A stretch of 26,076 nt of DNA from Nonomuraea candida (GCF_000725485.1 NZ_JOAG01000071.1:1-26076), one strand, 5' to 3'; positions 7,300-14,948 are shown, numbered from the stretch's first letter. Made by a program: numbers and translations. The notes: generated by a model not told the origin, from the sequence alone.

Positions 7300-7306
7300 G
7301 GTCCGC

Positions 7307-7960
7307 ATGAGCCCGCGCAGATCCGTGGCCGAAGCCCTCGGCACCCGCACGGCCATCCTCGACCGCTCGGTCGCCATCGCCTCCGTCGAAGGTCTGGAAG
7401 GGCTGACCATCGGCCGCCTCGCCCTCGATCTCGGCATGAGCAAGTCGGGCGTGCTCGGCCACTTCGGCTCCAAGGAGGCGCTGCAACTGGCGGCGCTCGA
7501 CCGGGCCTCGGAGGTGTTCCGCGCCGAGGTCTGGGAGCCCGCGCGGCCCGCCGAGCCCGGCCTGGCCCGGCTGCGCGCGCTCTGCGAGACCTGGATCTCC
7601 TACCTGGAGCGCGGGGTCTTCCCCGGCGGGTGCTTCTTCGTGGCGGCGGCGCACGAGTTCGACGGCAGGCCGGGGCCGGTGCGCGACGCGGTCGCGACCC
7701 TGTTCGACGCCTGGCGCGAACGGTTGCGCAAGGAGGCGCGGCGCGCCGTGGAGAGCGGTGGCCTGCCCGCCGGCACGGACGCCGACCAGCTGGTGTTCGA
7801 GCTGCTCGGCGTGGTCATGGCGCTCAACCACGCGATTCAGCTGCACCACGACCCCACGGCCGCGGCGCTGGCCCGCAACGCCGTACGCACCCGTCTCAGC
7901 GGGTTCTCATCAGGAGAAGCGGCGGGTCAGGAGAAGCGGCGGCCCTCGTCGCGGCGGTAG
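7307..7960 (+). CDS. TetR-family transcriptional regulator
   Basis: A 217-residue regulator with an N-terminal helix-turn-helix at about residues 12-55 (RTAILDRSVAIASVEG, then TIGRLALDLGMSKSGVLGHF). The C-terminal domain resembles the TetR_C group found in YxaF/LmrA-like proteins (EVFRAEVWEPARPAEPGLARL onward). ATG 7307 is preferred over a GTG nine bases upstream because it fits the leaderless -10 spacing. It is divergent from the FabH-like gene, its likely target. The 3' end runs 34 bp into the convergent ABC permease gene. That overlap contains a 17-bp duplication, so the extreme C-terminus (GEAAGQEKRRPSSRR) is probably a recent extension rather than part of the fold. Confidence 0.9.
   Translation: MSPRRSVAEALGTRTAILDRSVAIASVEGLEGLTIGRLALDLGMSKSGVLGHFGSKEALQLAALDRASEVFRAEVWEPARPAEPGLARLRALCETWISYLERGVFPGGCFFVAAAHEFDGRPGPVRDAVATLFDAWRERLRKEARRAVESGGLPAGTDADQLVFELLGVVMALNHAIQLHHDPTAAALARNAVRTRLSGFSSGEAAGQEKRRPSSRR
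7910..7943. repeat. 17-bp tandem duplication at convergent gene ends
   Basis: TCAGGAGAAGCGGCGG occurs at 7910 and again at 7927, 17 bp apart. On the minus strand each copy reads as the last codons of the ABC permease, including its TGA. The working stop is in the 7927 copy, and the second copy lies beyond it. On the plus strand the duplication adds residues to the C-terminus of the TetR protein. Confidence 0.85.
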
Positions 7961-8673
7961 GCCCAGGTGGCGGCGGCCGCGGCGAGGAGGGTCCAGGCGG
8001 CGAGGGCGGCCAGGGAGACCGGCGAGGGAGTGCGGCCCGCCACCGCGGCCCACATCAGCTCGATCGCGCCCCGGCTGGGCACGAACGGCGCCAGCGACCG
8101 TACGAACTCGGGCATGACCTCCAGGGGCACCAGCAGCCCGCCCAGCGCCGCGATCGGGAAGTACGCCACCTGCGACACCGCGATCGCCGCCCTGGCCGCC
8201 ACCGCGTACCCGATGAACAGGCCCATCAGCATGAACGGCACGGCGCCCAGCAGCAGCGCGCCGATGCCCAGCGCCAGCCGGAGCGGGGAGAGGGCGGCGG
8301 CGGTGAGGAAGGCCGAGATGAGCAGGACCGGCGCCACCGACAGCAGCATGCCGGCCATCGTGGTCAGGATGCGGCCGGCGAAGCGGGGCAGCGGGCCGGC
8401 GGGCAGGGTGCGCAGGTAGGGGTCCCAGGGCCGCTCGCGGTCCTGGGCCACGCTGACGCTCAGCCCGATCAGCGCCGCCGACATGGCCCCGAACAGCATC
8501 ATCCCGGCCGTGGCCTGAGTGGCGCTCGCCGGGTCCGCGCCGGTGAAGGGCACCACGAACGCCAGCATCGCGGCCGCGGGGAAGAACGCGCTCGCCACCA
8601 GCGAGATCGGGACGCGCAGCTGCTCCAGGAACTGGTAGCGGGTGTGGGTGAGGACGAGCCTGAGGTCAGGCAC
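7927..8673 (-). CDS. ABC-2 type transporter permease (DrrB-like)
   Basis: A 248-residue permease with about six membrane helices. It has the ABC-2 pattern of an amphipathic start (RLVLTHTRYQFLEQLRVPISLVASAFFP), a long loop with VSVAQDRERPWDPYLRTLPAGPL, and a late helix GLLVPLEVMPEFVRSLAPFVPS. This family pairs with a DrrA-like ATPase to export drugs, lipids or antibiotics. GTG 8673 is the start because AAGGAGG lies seven bases upstream and the GTG overlaps the preceding stop (GTGCCTGA). That preceding stop belongs to a duplicated mini-ORF, not to the ATPase itself. The divergent histidine kinase and response regulator beyond the ATPase are the likely controllers. Confidence 0.9.
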   Translation of the reverse strand: MPDLRLVLTHTRYQFLEQLRVPISLVASAFFPAAAMLAFVVPFTGADPASATQATAGMMLFGAMSAALIGLSVSVAQDRERPWDPYLRTLPAGPLPRFAGRILTTMAGMLLSVAPVLLISAFLTAAALSPLRLALGIGALLLGAVPFMLMGLFIGYAVAARAAIAVSQVAYFPIAALGGLLVPLEVMPEFVRSLAPFVPSRGAIELMWAAVAGRTPSPVSLAALAAWTLLAAAAATWAYRRDEGRRFS

Positions 8674-8764
8674 GGGTCTCCTCCTTGGGGGCGATGGTGA
8701 GGATCTTCTCTTTGAGGGCGATGGTGAGGACGAGCCTGAGGTCAGGCACGGGTCTCCTCCTTGG
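8647..8764. repeat. 76-bp tandem duplication spanning the ATPase/permease junction
   Basis: A 42-bp block (8647-8688) recurs exactly 76 bp away (8723-8764). A shorter motif GGCGATGGTGAGGA recurs at 8690 and 8718, with a one-base variant at 8766. The block contains the ribosome-binding site, the GTG start and the first nine codons of the permease, together with the last codons and stop of the ATPase. Because 76 is not a multiple of three, the copies lie in different frames. Confidence 0.95.
8666..8749 (-). CDS. Hybrid mini-ORF between ABC ATPase and permease genes
   Basis: A 27-codon ORF created by the 76-bp duplication. It starts with the duplicated permease start (GTG, VPDLRLVLT) and ends with the duplicated ATPase tail (KEETRA, TGA). 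Its GTG overlaps the ATPase stop by eight bases, and its own stop overlaps the permease GTG by the same eight bases. Each start has the same AAGGAGG-type ribosome-binding site. It therefore probably serves as a translated coupling cistron rather than a functional peptide. Whether the peptide is stable is unknown. Confidence 0.55.
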   Translation of the reverse strand: MPDLRLVLTIALKEKILTIAPKEETRA

Positions 8765-9638
8765 AGGTGATGGTGAGGAACGCCTCTTCCAGCGAGGTCG
8801 GCCGCACCTGGAGGTCGGCGAAGGGGGTCCCGGCGCGTACCAGCTCGGTGACCAGCAGGTCGGAGTCGGTGGTGAGCAGGTGCACCCGGCCGTTCTCGAC
8901 CGAGCCGCGCAGGACGCCCGGCAGATCCGGTACGGCCGGCGCCGCGAAGGAGACCCGGCGCACGCCCACCACGTCGCGCACGTCCTGCACGCTGCCGTCG
9001 GCCAGCACCCGGCCCCGGCCGATCACCACCACCCGCTGCGCCAGCGCCTCGATCTCCTCCAGGTAGTGGCTGGTCAGCACCACGGTGCCGCCGCCGGCGT
9101 GGAAGCTCCTGATCCCCTCCCACAGCGTTCGCCTGGCCTCCACGTCCAGCCCGGTGGTGGGCTCGTCGAGGAAGACCACGCGCGGGTCGCCGGCGAAGGC
9201 CAGCGCCACCGCCAGACGGCGCTTCTGCCCGCCGGACAGCCCGCCGATCTGCCGGTCGGCCAGGCCGGCGAGCCCGAAGCGGGCCAGCAGGTCCGTCCTG
9301 TCCCGGCGGCTCGGGTAGTGGGCGGAGACGAAGGAGACGATCTCGCCCGCCTTGAGCGCCTCCGGCAGCCCCGTCTCCTGGGGCGTCACCCCGATGCCCT
9401 GACGCACGGCCGGGTCGGCGGGCGAGCCGCCGAGCAGCTCCACCGTGCCCGAGGTGGGGCGGCGCAGCCCGGCGAAGAGGCTGATGAGGGTGGACTTGCC
9501 GGCGCCGTTCGGGCCGAGCAGCCCGACCAGTTCGCCCGCCCCGATGTCGAGCGAGACGCGGTCGAGGGCGAGCACGTCACCGTAGCGGCGGGTGGCCTCG
9601 ATCGTCCTGGCGAGGGTTCGGCGGGTCGTGGTGTTCAT
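8742..9638 (-). CDS. ABC transporter ATP-binding protein (DrrA-like)
   Basis: A 298-residue ATPase with Walker A GPNGAGKST (residues 42-50), signature LSGGQKRRLAVALAF, Walker B RVVFLDEPTTGLD and H-loop VVLTSHYLEE. The roughly 80-residue C-terminal extension ending in SLEEAFLTITSKEETRA is typical of DrrA/NodI-like exporters. It powers the ABC-2 permease downstream. ATG 9638 was chosen because the homology begins there; upstream in-frame codons run into the promoter region. The gene is divergent from a histidine kinase (131-bp gap). Its 3' end has been duplicated together with the permease start, leaving the mini-ORF between the two. Confidence 0.94.
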   Translation of the reverse strand: MNTTTRRTLARTIEATRRYGDVLALDRVSLDIGAGELVGLLGPNGAGKSTLISLFAGLRRPTSGTVELLGGSPADPAVRQGIGVTPQETGLPEALKAGEIVSFVSAHYPSRRDRTDLLARFGLAGLADRQIGGLSGGQKRRLAVALAFAGDPRVVFLDEPTTGLDVEARRTLWEGIRSFHAGGGTVVLTSHYLEEIEALAQRVVVIGRGRVLADGSVQDVRDVVGVRRVSFAAPAVPDLPGVLRGSVENGRVHLLTTDSDLLVTELVRAGTPFADLQVRPTSLEEAFLTITSKEETRA

Positions 9639-9757
9639 GCCGGTCAGCCTGGCCGGGCCGCCCGCTCCGCCGCATCGGGCGCGCGGTCGCTCCGTGCTCT
9701 CCTCCGGTCGGGTACGGGTCCTCCTTCGGTAGGTGATGGCGTCCGCGGACCGGCGCA

Positions 9758-9763
9758 TACCCT
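9758..9763 (+). promoter_or_regulatory. Possible -10 element for a leaderless kinase transcript
   Basis: TACCCT lies six bases before the GTG at 9770. The start has no good ribosome-binding site (upstream CCTGACCCG). This matches the TANNNT-about-7-start pattern of leaderless actinobacterial mRNAs. No clear -35 is visible. Confidence 0.35.
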
Positions 9764-9769
9764 GACCCG

Positions 9770-10900
9770 GTGAGCTGGATCCGACCTTCGTACCCGGTCG
9801 CGGTGGCCGCCGTGCTCCTCGGGATCGGCGGCCTGAACGCCCTGACGCTGTGGACCCTGGCCGACGGCCCCCTGTGGGGGCTGGACGTCGTGGTCGCGGT
9901 GGCGAGCCTGGCCGCGGCGCTCGCCCAGCTGTGGTGGCCGGCCTCGGGGGCGGTGGCCGCCACGCTGCTGGCCGCCCTCTCCCCCGCGGCCACCGCGGCG
10001 GCGACGACGGGGGCGCTGCAGGTGGCCCGGCGCAGGCGCTTCCCCGTCGCGGTGGCGGTAGCGGCCGGGGGCGTCGCGGCCCACGTGGTCCAGGGGTTGT
10101 GGCGGCCGAGCTCCGGCATCTCCCAGCAGTGGTGGCTGCTGCTGATCTGCGCCTCCTACGGCGCGCTGCTCGGCTGGGGCGCGCTGGCCCGCTCCCGCCG
10201 CGCCCTGCTCATCTCCCTGCACGAGCGGGCCGACCGCGCCGAGGCCGAGCAGGGCAGGCGGGTCGCCGAGGCCCGGATGGCCGAACGCCGCCGGCTCGCC
10301 GGCGAGATGCACGACGTGCTGGCTCACCGCCTGTCCCTGGTGGCCACCCACGCGGGGGCGCTGGAATATCGGCCGGACTCCTCCCCCGAGCAGCTCGCCC
10401 GGGCCGCCGGGGTGGTCCGCACCGGGGTGCACCAGGCGCTGGAGGAGCTCCGCCAGGTGATCAGCCTGCTGCGCGAGCAGGACGACCCGCAGGACGAGCC
10501 GGCCCACCGGCCGGCGCTGCCCGACCTGCCCGGCCTGATCGCCGACGCGCGGCAGGCCGGCCAGGAGGTACGGCTGCGCGAGGAGGTCACCGACGGCGAC
10601 GCCCTGCCGCCGGCCGTGTCCCGGACCGCCTACCGCGTCGTCCAGGAAGGGCTGACGAACGCCCGCAAACACGCCCCCGGCCGCCCGGTGGACGTGCTGC
10701 TGCGCGGCGCTCCCGGCACTCCCCTGGTGATCGACCTGCGCAACCCGCTGGCCCCGCCGGGCGCCGCCCCGCTCGCGCCCGGCGGCGGCCTCGGCCTGGT
10801 CGGGCTCACCGAACGGGTGCGGCTGGCCGGCGGGCGGCTGGACCACCGCGAAACCGGCGGCGAGTTCCGGCTGCTGGCCCGGCTACCATGGCCCGCGTGA
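9770..10900 (+). CDS. Sensor histidine kinase, NarL/DesK-type (HisKA_3)
   Basis: A 376-residue membrane kinase. About four or five hydrophobic helices occupy residues 8-140 with little extracellular sequence, so it probably senses within the membrane. The HisKA_3 box is RRLAGEMHDVLAHRLS, with phospho-acceptor His181. The ATPase domain shows N-box QEGLTNARKHAP and G-box GGGLGLVGLTERV. It starts with GTG and overlaps the response regulator gene by four bases. Being divergent from a DrrAB-like exporter is a common actinomycete layout, in which the kinase reports membrane stress or drug load and raises exporter expression. The signal is unknown. Confidence 0.93.
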   Translation: MSWIRPSYPVAVAAVLLGIGGLNALTLWTLADGPLWGLDVVVAVASLAAALAQLWWPASGAVAATLLAALSPAATAAATTGALQVARRRRFPVAVAVAAGGVAAHVVQGLWRPSSGISQQWWLLLICASYGALLGWGALARSRRALLISLHERADRAEAEQGRRVAEARMAERRRLAGEMHDVLAHRLSLVATHAGALEYRPDSSPEQLARAAGVVRTGVHQALEELRQVISLLREQDDPQDEPAHRPALPDLPGLIADARQAGQEVRLREEVTDGDALPPAVSRTAYRVVQEGLTNARKHAPGRPVDVLLRGAPGTPLVIDLRNPLAPPGAAPLAPGGGLGLVGLTERVRLAGGRLDHRETGGEFRLLARLPWPA

Positions 10901-11541
10901 TCCGCGTGCTGCTCGCCGACGACGACGCCCTGGTCCGTGCGGGGCTGTCCATGATGCTGGACGGCGCCGCCGGCATCACGGTCGTCGGCGAGGCGGCCGA
11001 CGGGCAGGAGGCGATCACCGCCACCGACGCCCACGCCCCCGACGTCGTCCTGATGGACCTGCGGATGCCGCGGGTCGACGGCATCACCGCCACCCGCCGG
11101 CTGCGCGCCCGTGCCCGCCCGCCCGAGGTGATCGTGCTGACCACGTTCGACACTGACGAGAACGTCCTGCACGCCCTGCGCGCGGGCGCCGCCGGGTTCC
11201 TGCTCAAGGACACCCCGCCGGCGCGGATCGTGGAGGCGGTCACCCGGGTCGCGGCGGGCGACCCGATCCTGTCCCCGGGCATCACCCGGCGGCTGATGGA
11301 GCGCACGGTCGCGCAGGCCGGCGCCTACGAGCGGGCCCGTGCCGCGCTGGCCGTCCTGACCCCACGCGAGCACGAGGTGGCCCTGGCGATCGCGCGCGGC
11401 CGGACGAACGCCGACATCGCCGCCGACCTGGCCATGGGCATCACGACCGTGAAGGCGCACGTCTCCAGCATCCTCACCAAGCTCGGCCTGGACAACCGCA
11501 CCCAGATCGCGATCCTGGCCCACGACGCGGGCCTGACCTGA
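10897..11541 (+). CDS. Response regulator, NarL/LuxR type
   Basis: A 214-residue two-domain protein. The receiver has the acidic pocket DDD (residues 8-10), phospho-acceptor Asp54 in VVLMDLRMP, the switch Thr in VIVLTTF and Lys in FLLKDT. The output domain is a LuxR-type helix-turn-helix, LTPREHEVALAIARGRTNADIAADLAMGITTVKAHVSSIL read in sequence. The GTG start overlaps the kinase stop (GTGA). An ATG three codons upstream (10888) is the alternative. It is the partner of the kinase and probable activator of the divergent ABC exporter. Its last codons have been tandemly duplicated beyond the stop. Confidence 0.94.
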   Translation: MIRVLLADDDALVRAGLSMMLDGAAGITVVGEAADGQEAITATDAHAPDVVLMDLRMPRVDGITATRRLRARARPPEVIVLTTFDTDENVLHALRAGAAGFLLKDTPPARIVEAVTRVAAGDPILSPGITRRLMERTVAQAGAYERARAALAVLTPREHEVALAIARGRTNADIAADLAMGITTVKAHVSSILTKLGLDNRTQIAILAHDAGLT

Positions 11542-11640
11542 CTGTCGCGGTTCCTCATCCTGGCCCACGACGCGGGCCCGACCTGGCCGGCGCGGCCCCT
11601 CATCCTGCGGGCCTGACCTGGCCGGCGCGGCTCCTCAGCC
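11512..11640. repeat. 45-bp tandem triplication of the response-regulator 3' end
   Basis: ATCCTGGCCCACGACGCGGG, the DNA for the final ILAHDAG codons, recurs at 11512, 11557 and (shortened) 11602, each 45 bp apart. The second copy has lost the TGA (CCTGACC became CCCGACC). The third lacks about ten internal bases and ends at the stop of the convergent SARP-type gene. The 45-bp period keeps frame, but the first TGA ends translation before it. Confidence 0.9.
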
Positions 11641-14600
11641 GCGGCCGGTGGCGAAGGCCGCCGCGAACCTCTGCTCTCCCAGCGCCGAACGGGCCGCGGC
11701 GGCGATGCGGTCGACGTCGCCCCGTTCGCCCGCGGGCAGGGGCGCGCCCACCGACTCGCGGAGCGAAGCCGCCGTGCCCAGCAGGACGGCGGCCTGTTCG
11801 TGCCGCCCGGCCAGCGCGTGGGCGCCCGCCAGACCCTCCAGCGCGAGGGCGATCGCCCTGGGGTCGCCCGTGGCCCGCGCGGAGATCTCCCCCTCAAGGT
11901 GCAGGGCGAGCGCGGCCTCGGCGTCGCCGCGCAGCTCCGCCACGAAGCCCAGCTCGGCGAGGATCAGCGCCACGCCCGGCTCTCCCTCCCTGCTGCGGTT
12001 CCACTCCAGCCAGCGGCGCAGGTGCCGTTCGGCGTCGTCGTAGCGGCCCTGCCGCCGCGCCGCGAAGGCCAGGCCCATCTCGGCGAACTGCTCCTCCTGT
12101 TTGCTGGAGTGCTCAGCCGCGATTCTCCGCGCCCGTTCGTGCAGGTCGTCGGCCTCGTCGAGATCGCCGGTCAGCAGTGCCAGGCGGCCCAGGGCCGCCA
12201 GCCAGGAGGAGATCTGCGGCCAGAGCCCGAGCTCTTCGGCGCTGCGCAGCCCGGACCGGCGCAGCCGGGCGGACTCCGCGTAGTCGCCGGCGATCTCGGC
12301 CAGATCGCCCAGCACGGAGGTGCTCCGCAGCTGCCCCCAGCGGTCCCCGATCTCCTCGAACAGCGCCAGGCTCCGCGTGCCGGCCCGCCGGGCCGCGGCG
12401 ATGTCACTGCGCAGCAGCGCGGGCGTGGCCAGCGTGACCAGCGCCGCCGCCACGCACCAGGAGTCGTCCTGCGCGCGGGCCTCCGCCAACACGCCCAGCA
12501 GCCGTTCCTCGAGGGAGTCCTGGTCCCCGTGGCCGAACTGCGCGAACGCCAGGAACCATTTCGCCCGTACGGCACGCGCTCCGTGGGCGTCGAACCGGGC
12601 CAGCACCTCACGGGCGCGTCCCGCCCGGTCGGCGTCCTCGCCGAGCAGCATCCCGAACCCGGCCTGCCATGCCGCCGCCTCGATCGCGACCGGGTCGTCG
12701 TCGTGCGCCCGGGAGAGCGCGAGGGCCAGCGAGCGCCGCGCCTCACCGAGACGCCCGCGCAGGAACCAGTACCAGACGAGGGCGTTCGCCAGCCGCAGGC
12801 CGCTCTCCGACCCGCCCGCGTACTGGAGCGCGGCGCGCAGATTGCCCGACTCGGCGTCCAGCCTGTCCAGCCAGGTCCGCTGGTCACGGCCTCGCAGGTC
12901 GGCGCGTTCGGCCAGGCCGAGGTAGTAGGCGAGGTGGCGGTCACGCATGCGCTCCAGCTCGCCGGCCCGGCTCAGCTGCTCGACGCAGTAGGCCGCGACC
13001 GACTCCAGCAGCCGGTACCGCCCCGCCTGGTGCACGACCAGCGACCGGTCGACCAGGCGTCCCAGCAGGTCCAGGACGTCGGCGGCGGCCACACCGGCAG
13101 CCTCCACGCCGCCCGCGCCCATGCTTCCCGAGCCCACGCCACCTGAGCCCACGCCACCTGAGCCCACGCCGCCCGAGCCCGCGTCGCCCGAGCCCGCGTC
13201 GCCTGAGCCCGCGTCGTCGTCGGCGCAGAGCTCCTCGGCCGCGTGGAGCGTGCAGCCGTCGGCGTGCACCGCCAGGCGGCGCAACACCACTCGTTCGGCG
13301 TCGGTCAGCGGCTCCCAGCTCCACTCGATCGTCGCGCGGAGCGTCCGCTGCCGTGCCGGGGCGTCCCGCCTGCCCGAGGACAGCAGGCGGAACCGGTCGT
13401 CGAGGCGCTCGGCCAGCTCGGCCACGTCCACCGACCGGACCCGGGTGGCGGCCAGCTCCAGCGCGAGCGGGATCCCGTCGAGCCGGCGGCAGATCGACCG
13501 CACCGACGCCCGGTTCGCCTCGGACACCGCGAACCCCGGATCCGCCGCGGCCGCCCGCTCGGCGAACAGCCGCATCGCGCCCTCCTCGTCGAGCGGCGGC
13601 ACGGTCCACAGCAGCTCACCGGTGGTCGCGAGCCGGTCCTGGCTGGTCGCCAGCACGTGCAGGCCCGGCACCGCCCGCAGGAGACCGGCCGCCGCCTCGG
13701 CCGCGGCCTCCACCACGTGCTCGCAGTTGTCCAGCACGAGCAGCAGCCGCTTGTCGCGCAGCGCGGCCGCCACCCATCCCACGCCAGACCCGGGTACGGC
13801 CGAGTCCTGGCGTGCGCCGTCCTGGCGTATCCCCACGGCGGTCGCCACCGCGTCGGCGACGTCCTCGGCCCCGCACCCGGGCGGCAGGCCGGCCAGCTCG
13901 ACCAGCCACACCCCGTCGGGGAAGCGCTCCGCCCGCGATCCGGCCGCCTCGATCGCCAGCCGGGTCTTGCCGACCCCGCCCGGCCCGGTGAGCGTGACCA
14001 TCCGCCCGGTGCCCAGCAGCCCGCCGATCTGGGCGACCGCCTCCTCCCGGCCGATCAGGCCGGTGAGCCGGGCCGGGAGGTTGCCGCGGACGGCGGGGGC
14101 ACTCCGCGCCGCCCGTAGCGCGGGATCCTGCCGCAGGACGGCCGTGTGCACGGCCCGCAGCTCCGGGCCGGGGTCGATGCCCAGCTCGTCCCTGAGCCGG
14201 GCGCGCACGTCGTCGTAGCTCTCCAGGGCTTCGCTCTGGCGGCCGGAGCCGTACAGCGCGCGGATGTGGGCGGCGCGCAGCCGCTCCCGCAGCGGATGCC
14301 GCGTCACCACCCCGGCCAGCTCACCGGCCACGAGCTCGTGCTCGCCCAGTTCGAGCCGCGCCTCGGCCAGCTCCTCCAGCGCGACCAGCCGCAGCTCCTC
14401 CAGCCGCCGGATCTCCGGAAGGGCGAACCCCTCGTCGTCGAATCCGGCGAACGCCGGCCCCCGCCACAGGCCCAGCGCGTCGCTCAGCTCGCTCGCCCGC
14501 TCCTTCGCGTGGGCCAGCCCGAAGGCGCGGGTCGCCCGTGCCTCGAACCGGTCCGCGTCCACCTCGCCGGGCTCGGCCCGCAGCAGGTATCCCGCGGGCC

Positions 14601-14847
14601 CGAAGGTGACGGACTCCGCGTCGCCCAGGGCGCGCCGCAGGCGCGACACCTTCATCTGCAGCGCTCCGGCGGGATTGGCGGGAAGCCGCTCGCCCCACAG
14701 GTCGTCGATGAGCCGGTCGGCCGAGACCGGGCGGCCGCGATGGACGAGCAGATCCGCCAGGAGCGCGCGGACCTTCGCCTCGGGGACCCGGACAGGCCGT
14801 CCGTCCTTCGTCCAGACCGAAAGCGGCCCGAGCACCCCAAATCGCAT
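11635..14847 (-). CDS. AfsR/SARP-type regulator with BTAD, NB-ARC ATPase and TPR domains
   Basis: A 1070-residue regulator. Residues 1-95 form an OmpR-like winged helix (VRALLADLLVHRGRPVSADRL and LQMKVSRLRRALG). The bacterial transcriptional activator domain follows to about 245. A STAND/NB-ARC ATPase has Walker A GPGGVGKT (288-295) and Walker B RLLLVLD (367-373). The C-terminal third is TPR-like helical repeat. The architecture matches AfsR-like signal-transducing activators of secondary metabolism or stress genes, where ATP hydrolysis and TPRs gate the DNA-binding domain. A low-complexity GSG[DG][AV] stretch (about 543-575) sits inside the ATPase-TPR linker. It is divergent from the imine-reductase-like gene, its most likely target. 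Confidence 0.92.
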   Translation of the reverse strand: MRFGVLGPLSVWTKDGRPVRVPEAKVRALLADLLVHRGRPVSADRLIDDLWGERLPANPAGALQMKVSRLRRALGDAESVTFGPAGYLLRAEPGEVDADRFEARATRAFGLAHAKERASELSDALGLWRGPAFAGFDDEGFALPEIRRLEELRLVALEELAEARLELGEHELVAGELAGVVTRHPLRERLRAAHIRALYGSGRQSEALESYDDVRARLRDELGIDPGPELRAVHTAVLRQDPALRAARSAPAVRGNLPARLTGLIGREEAVAQIGGLLGTGRMVTLTGPGGVGKTRLAIEAAGSRAERFPDGVWLVELAGLPPGCGAEDVADAVATAVGIRQDGARQDSAVPGSGVGWVAAALRDKRLLLVLDNCEHVVEAAAEAAAGLLRAVPGLHVLATSQDRLATTGELLWTVPPLDEEGAMRLFAERAAAADPGFAVSEANRASVRSICRRLDGIPLALELAATRVRSVDVAELAERLDDRFRLLSSGRRDAPARQRTLRATIEWSWEPLTDAERVVLRRLAVHADGCTLHAAEELCADDDAGSGDAGSGDAGSGGVGSGGVGSGGVGSGSMGAGGVEAAGVAAADVLDLLGRLVDRSLVVHQAGRYRLLESVAAYCVEQLSRAGELERMRDRHLAYYLGLAERADLRGRDQRTWLDRLDAESGNLRAALQYAGGSESGLRLANALVWYWFLRGRLGEARRSLALALSRAHDDDPVAIEAAAWQAGFGMLLGEDADRAGRAREVLARFDAHGARAVRAKWFLAFAQFGHGDQDSLEERLLGVLAEARAQDDSWCVAAALVTLATPALLRSDIAAARRAGTRSLALFEEIGDRWGQLRSTSVLGDLAEIAGDYAESARLRRSGLRSAEELGLWPQISSWLAALGRLALLTGDLDEADDLHERARRIAAEHSSKQEEQFAEMGLAFAARRQGRYDDAERHLRRWLEWNRSREGEPGVALILAELGFVAELRGDAEAALALHLEGEISARATGDPRAIALALEGLAGAHALAGRHEQAAVLLGTAASLRESVGAPLPAGERGDVDRIAAAARSALGEQRFAAAFATGRG
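13130..13219. repeat. 15-bp in-frame tandem repeat inside the SARP-type gene
   Basis: Six copies of a 15-bp unit starting GAGCCC at 13130, 13145, 13160, 13175, 13190 and 13205. On the coding (minus) strand they give pentapeptides of the form GSGDA or GSGGV. The period keeps frame, and the repeat lies between folded domains, so it looks like an expandable flexible linker. Confidence 0.9.
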
Positions 14848-14863
14848 AGCCGCAGCCTAACGG

Positions 14864-14903
14864 GCCGACAACGGACCGACAGCCGACCGCCGGAGGGCCG
14901 ACA
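14864..14903. promoter_or_regulatory. Phased direct repeats, possible SARP binding site
   Basis: The 101-bp gap between the SARP-type gene and the imine-reductase-like gene contains CCGACA at 14865, 14876 and 14898, with a partial match CCGCCG at 14887. These four sites are 11 bp apart, one helical turn. SARP/AfsR winged-helix proteins bind direct heptamer repeats with 11-bp periodicity. An extra CCGACC at 14883 is out of phase. Confidence 0.5.
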
Positions 14904-14948
14904 GCGCCCCCGGGCACCGTGGAGGCATACAACGACGAAAGGAACGAC

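Noticed and set aside
7927..9123. A 398-codon frame that would extend the ABC permease into the ATPase gene
   Set aside because: Upstream of GTG 8673 the translation is low-complexity and overlaps the ATPase in another frame. The ribosome-binding site and homology both mark 8673.
9850..11541. A 563-codon frame that includes the response regulator
   Set aside because: Only its last 214 codons are protein-like; the earlier part is an out-of-frame shadow of the histidine kinase. The real start is at 10897 (or 10888).
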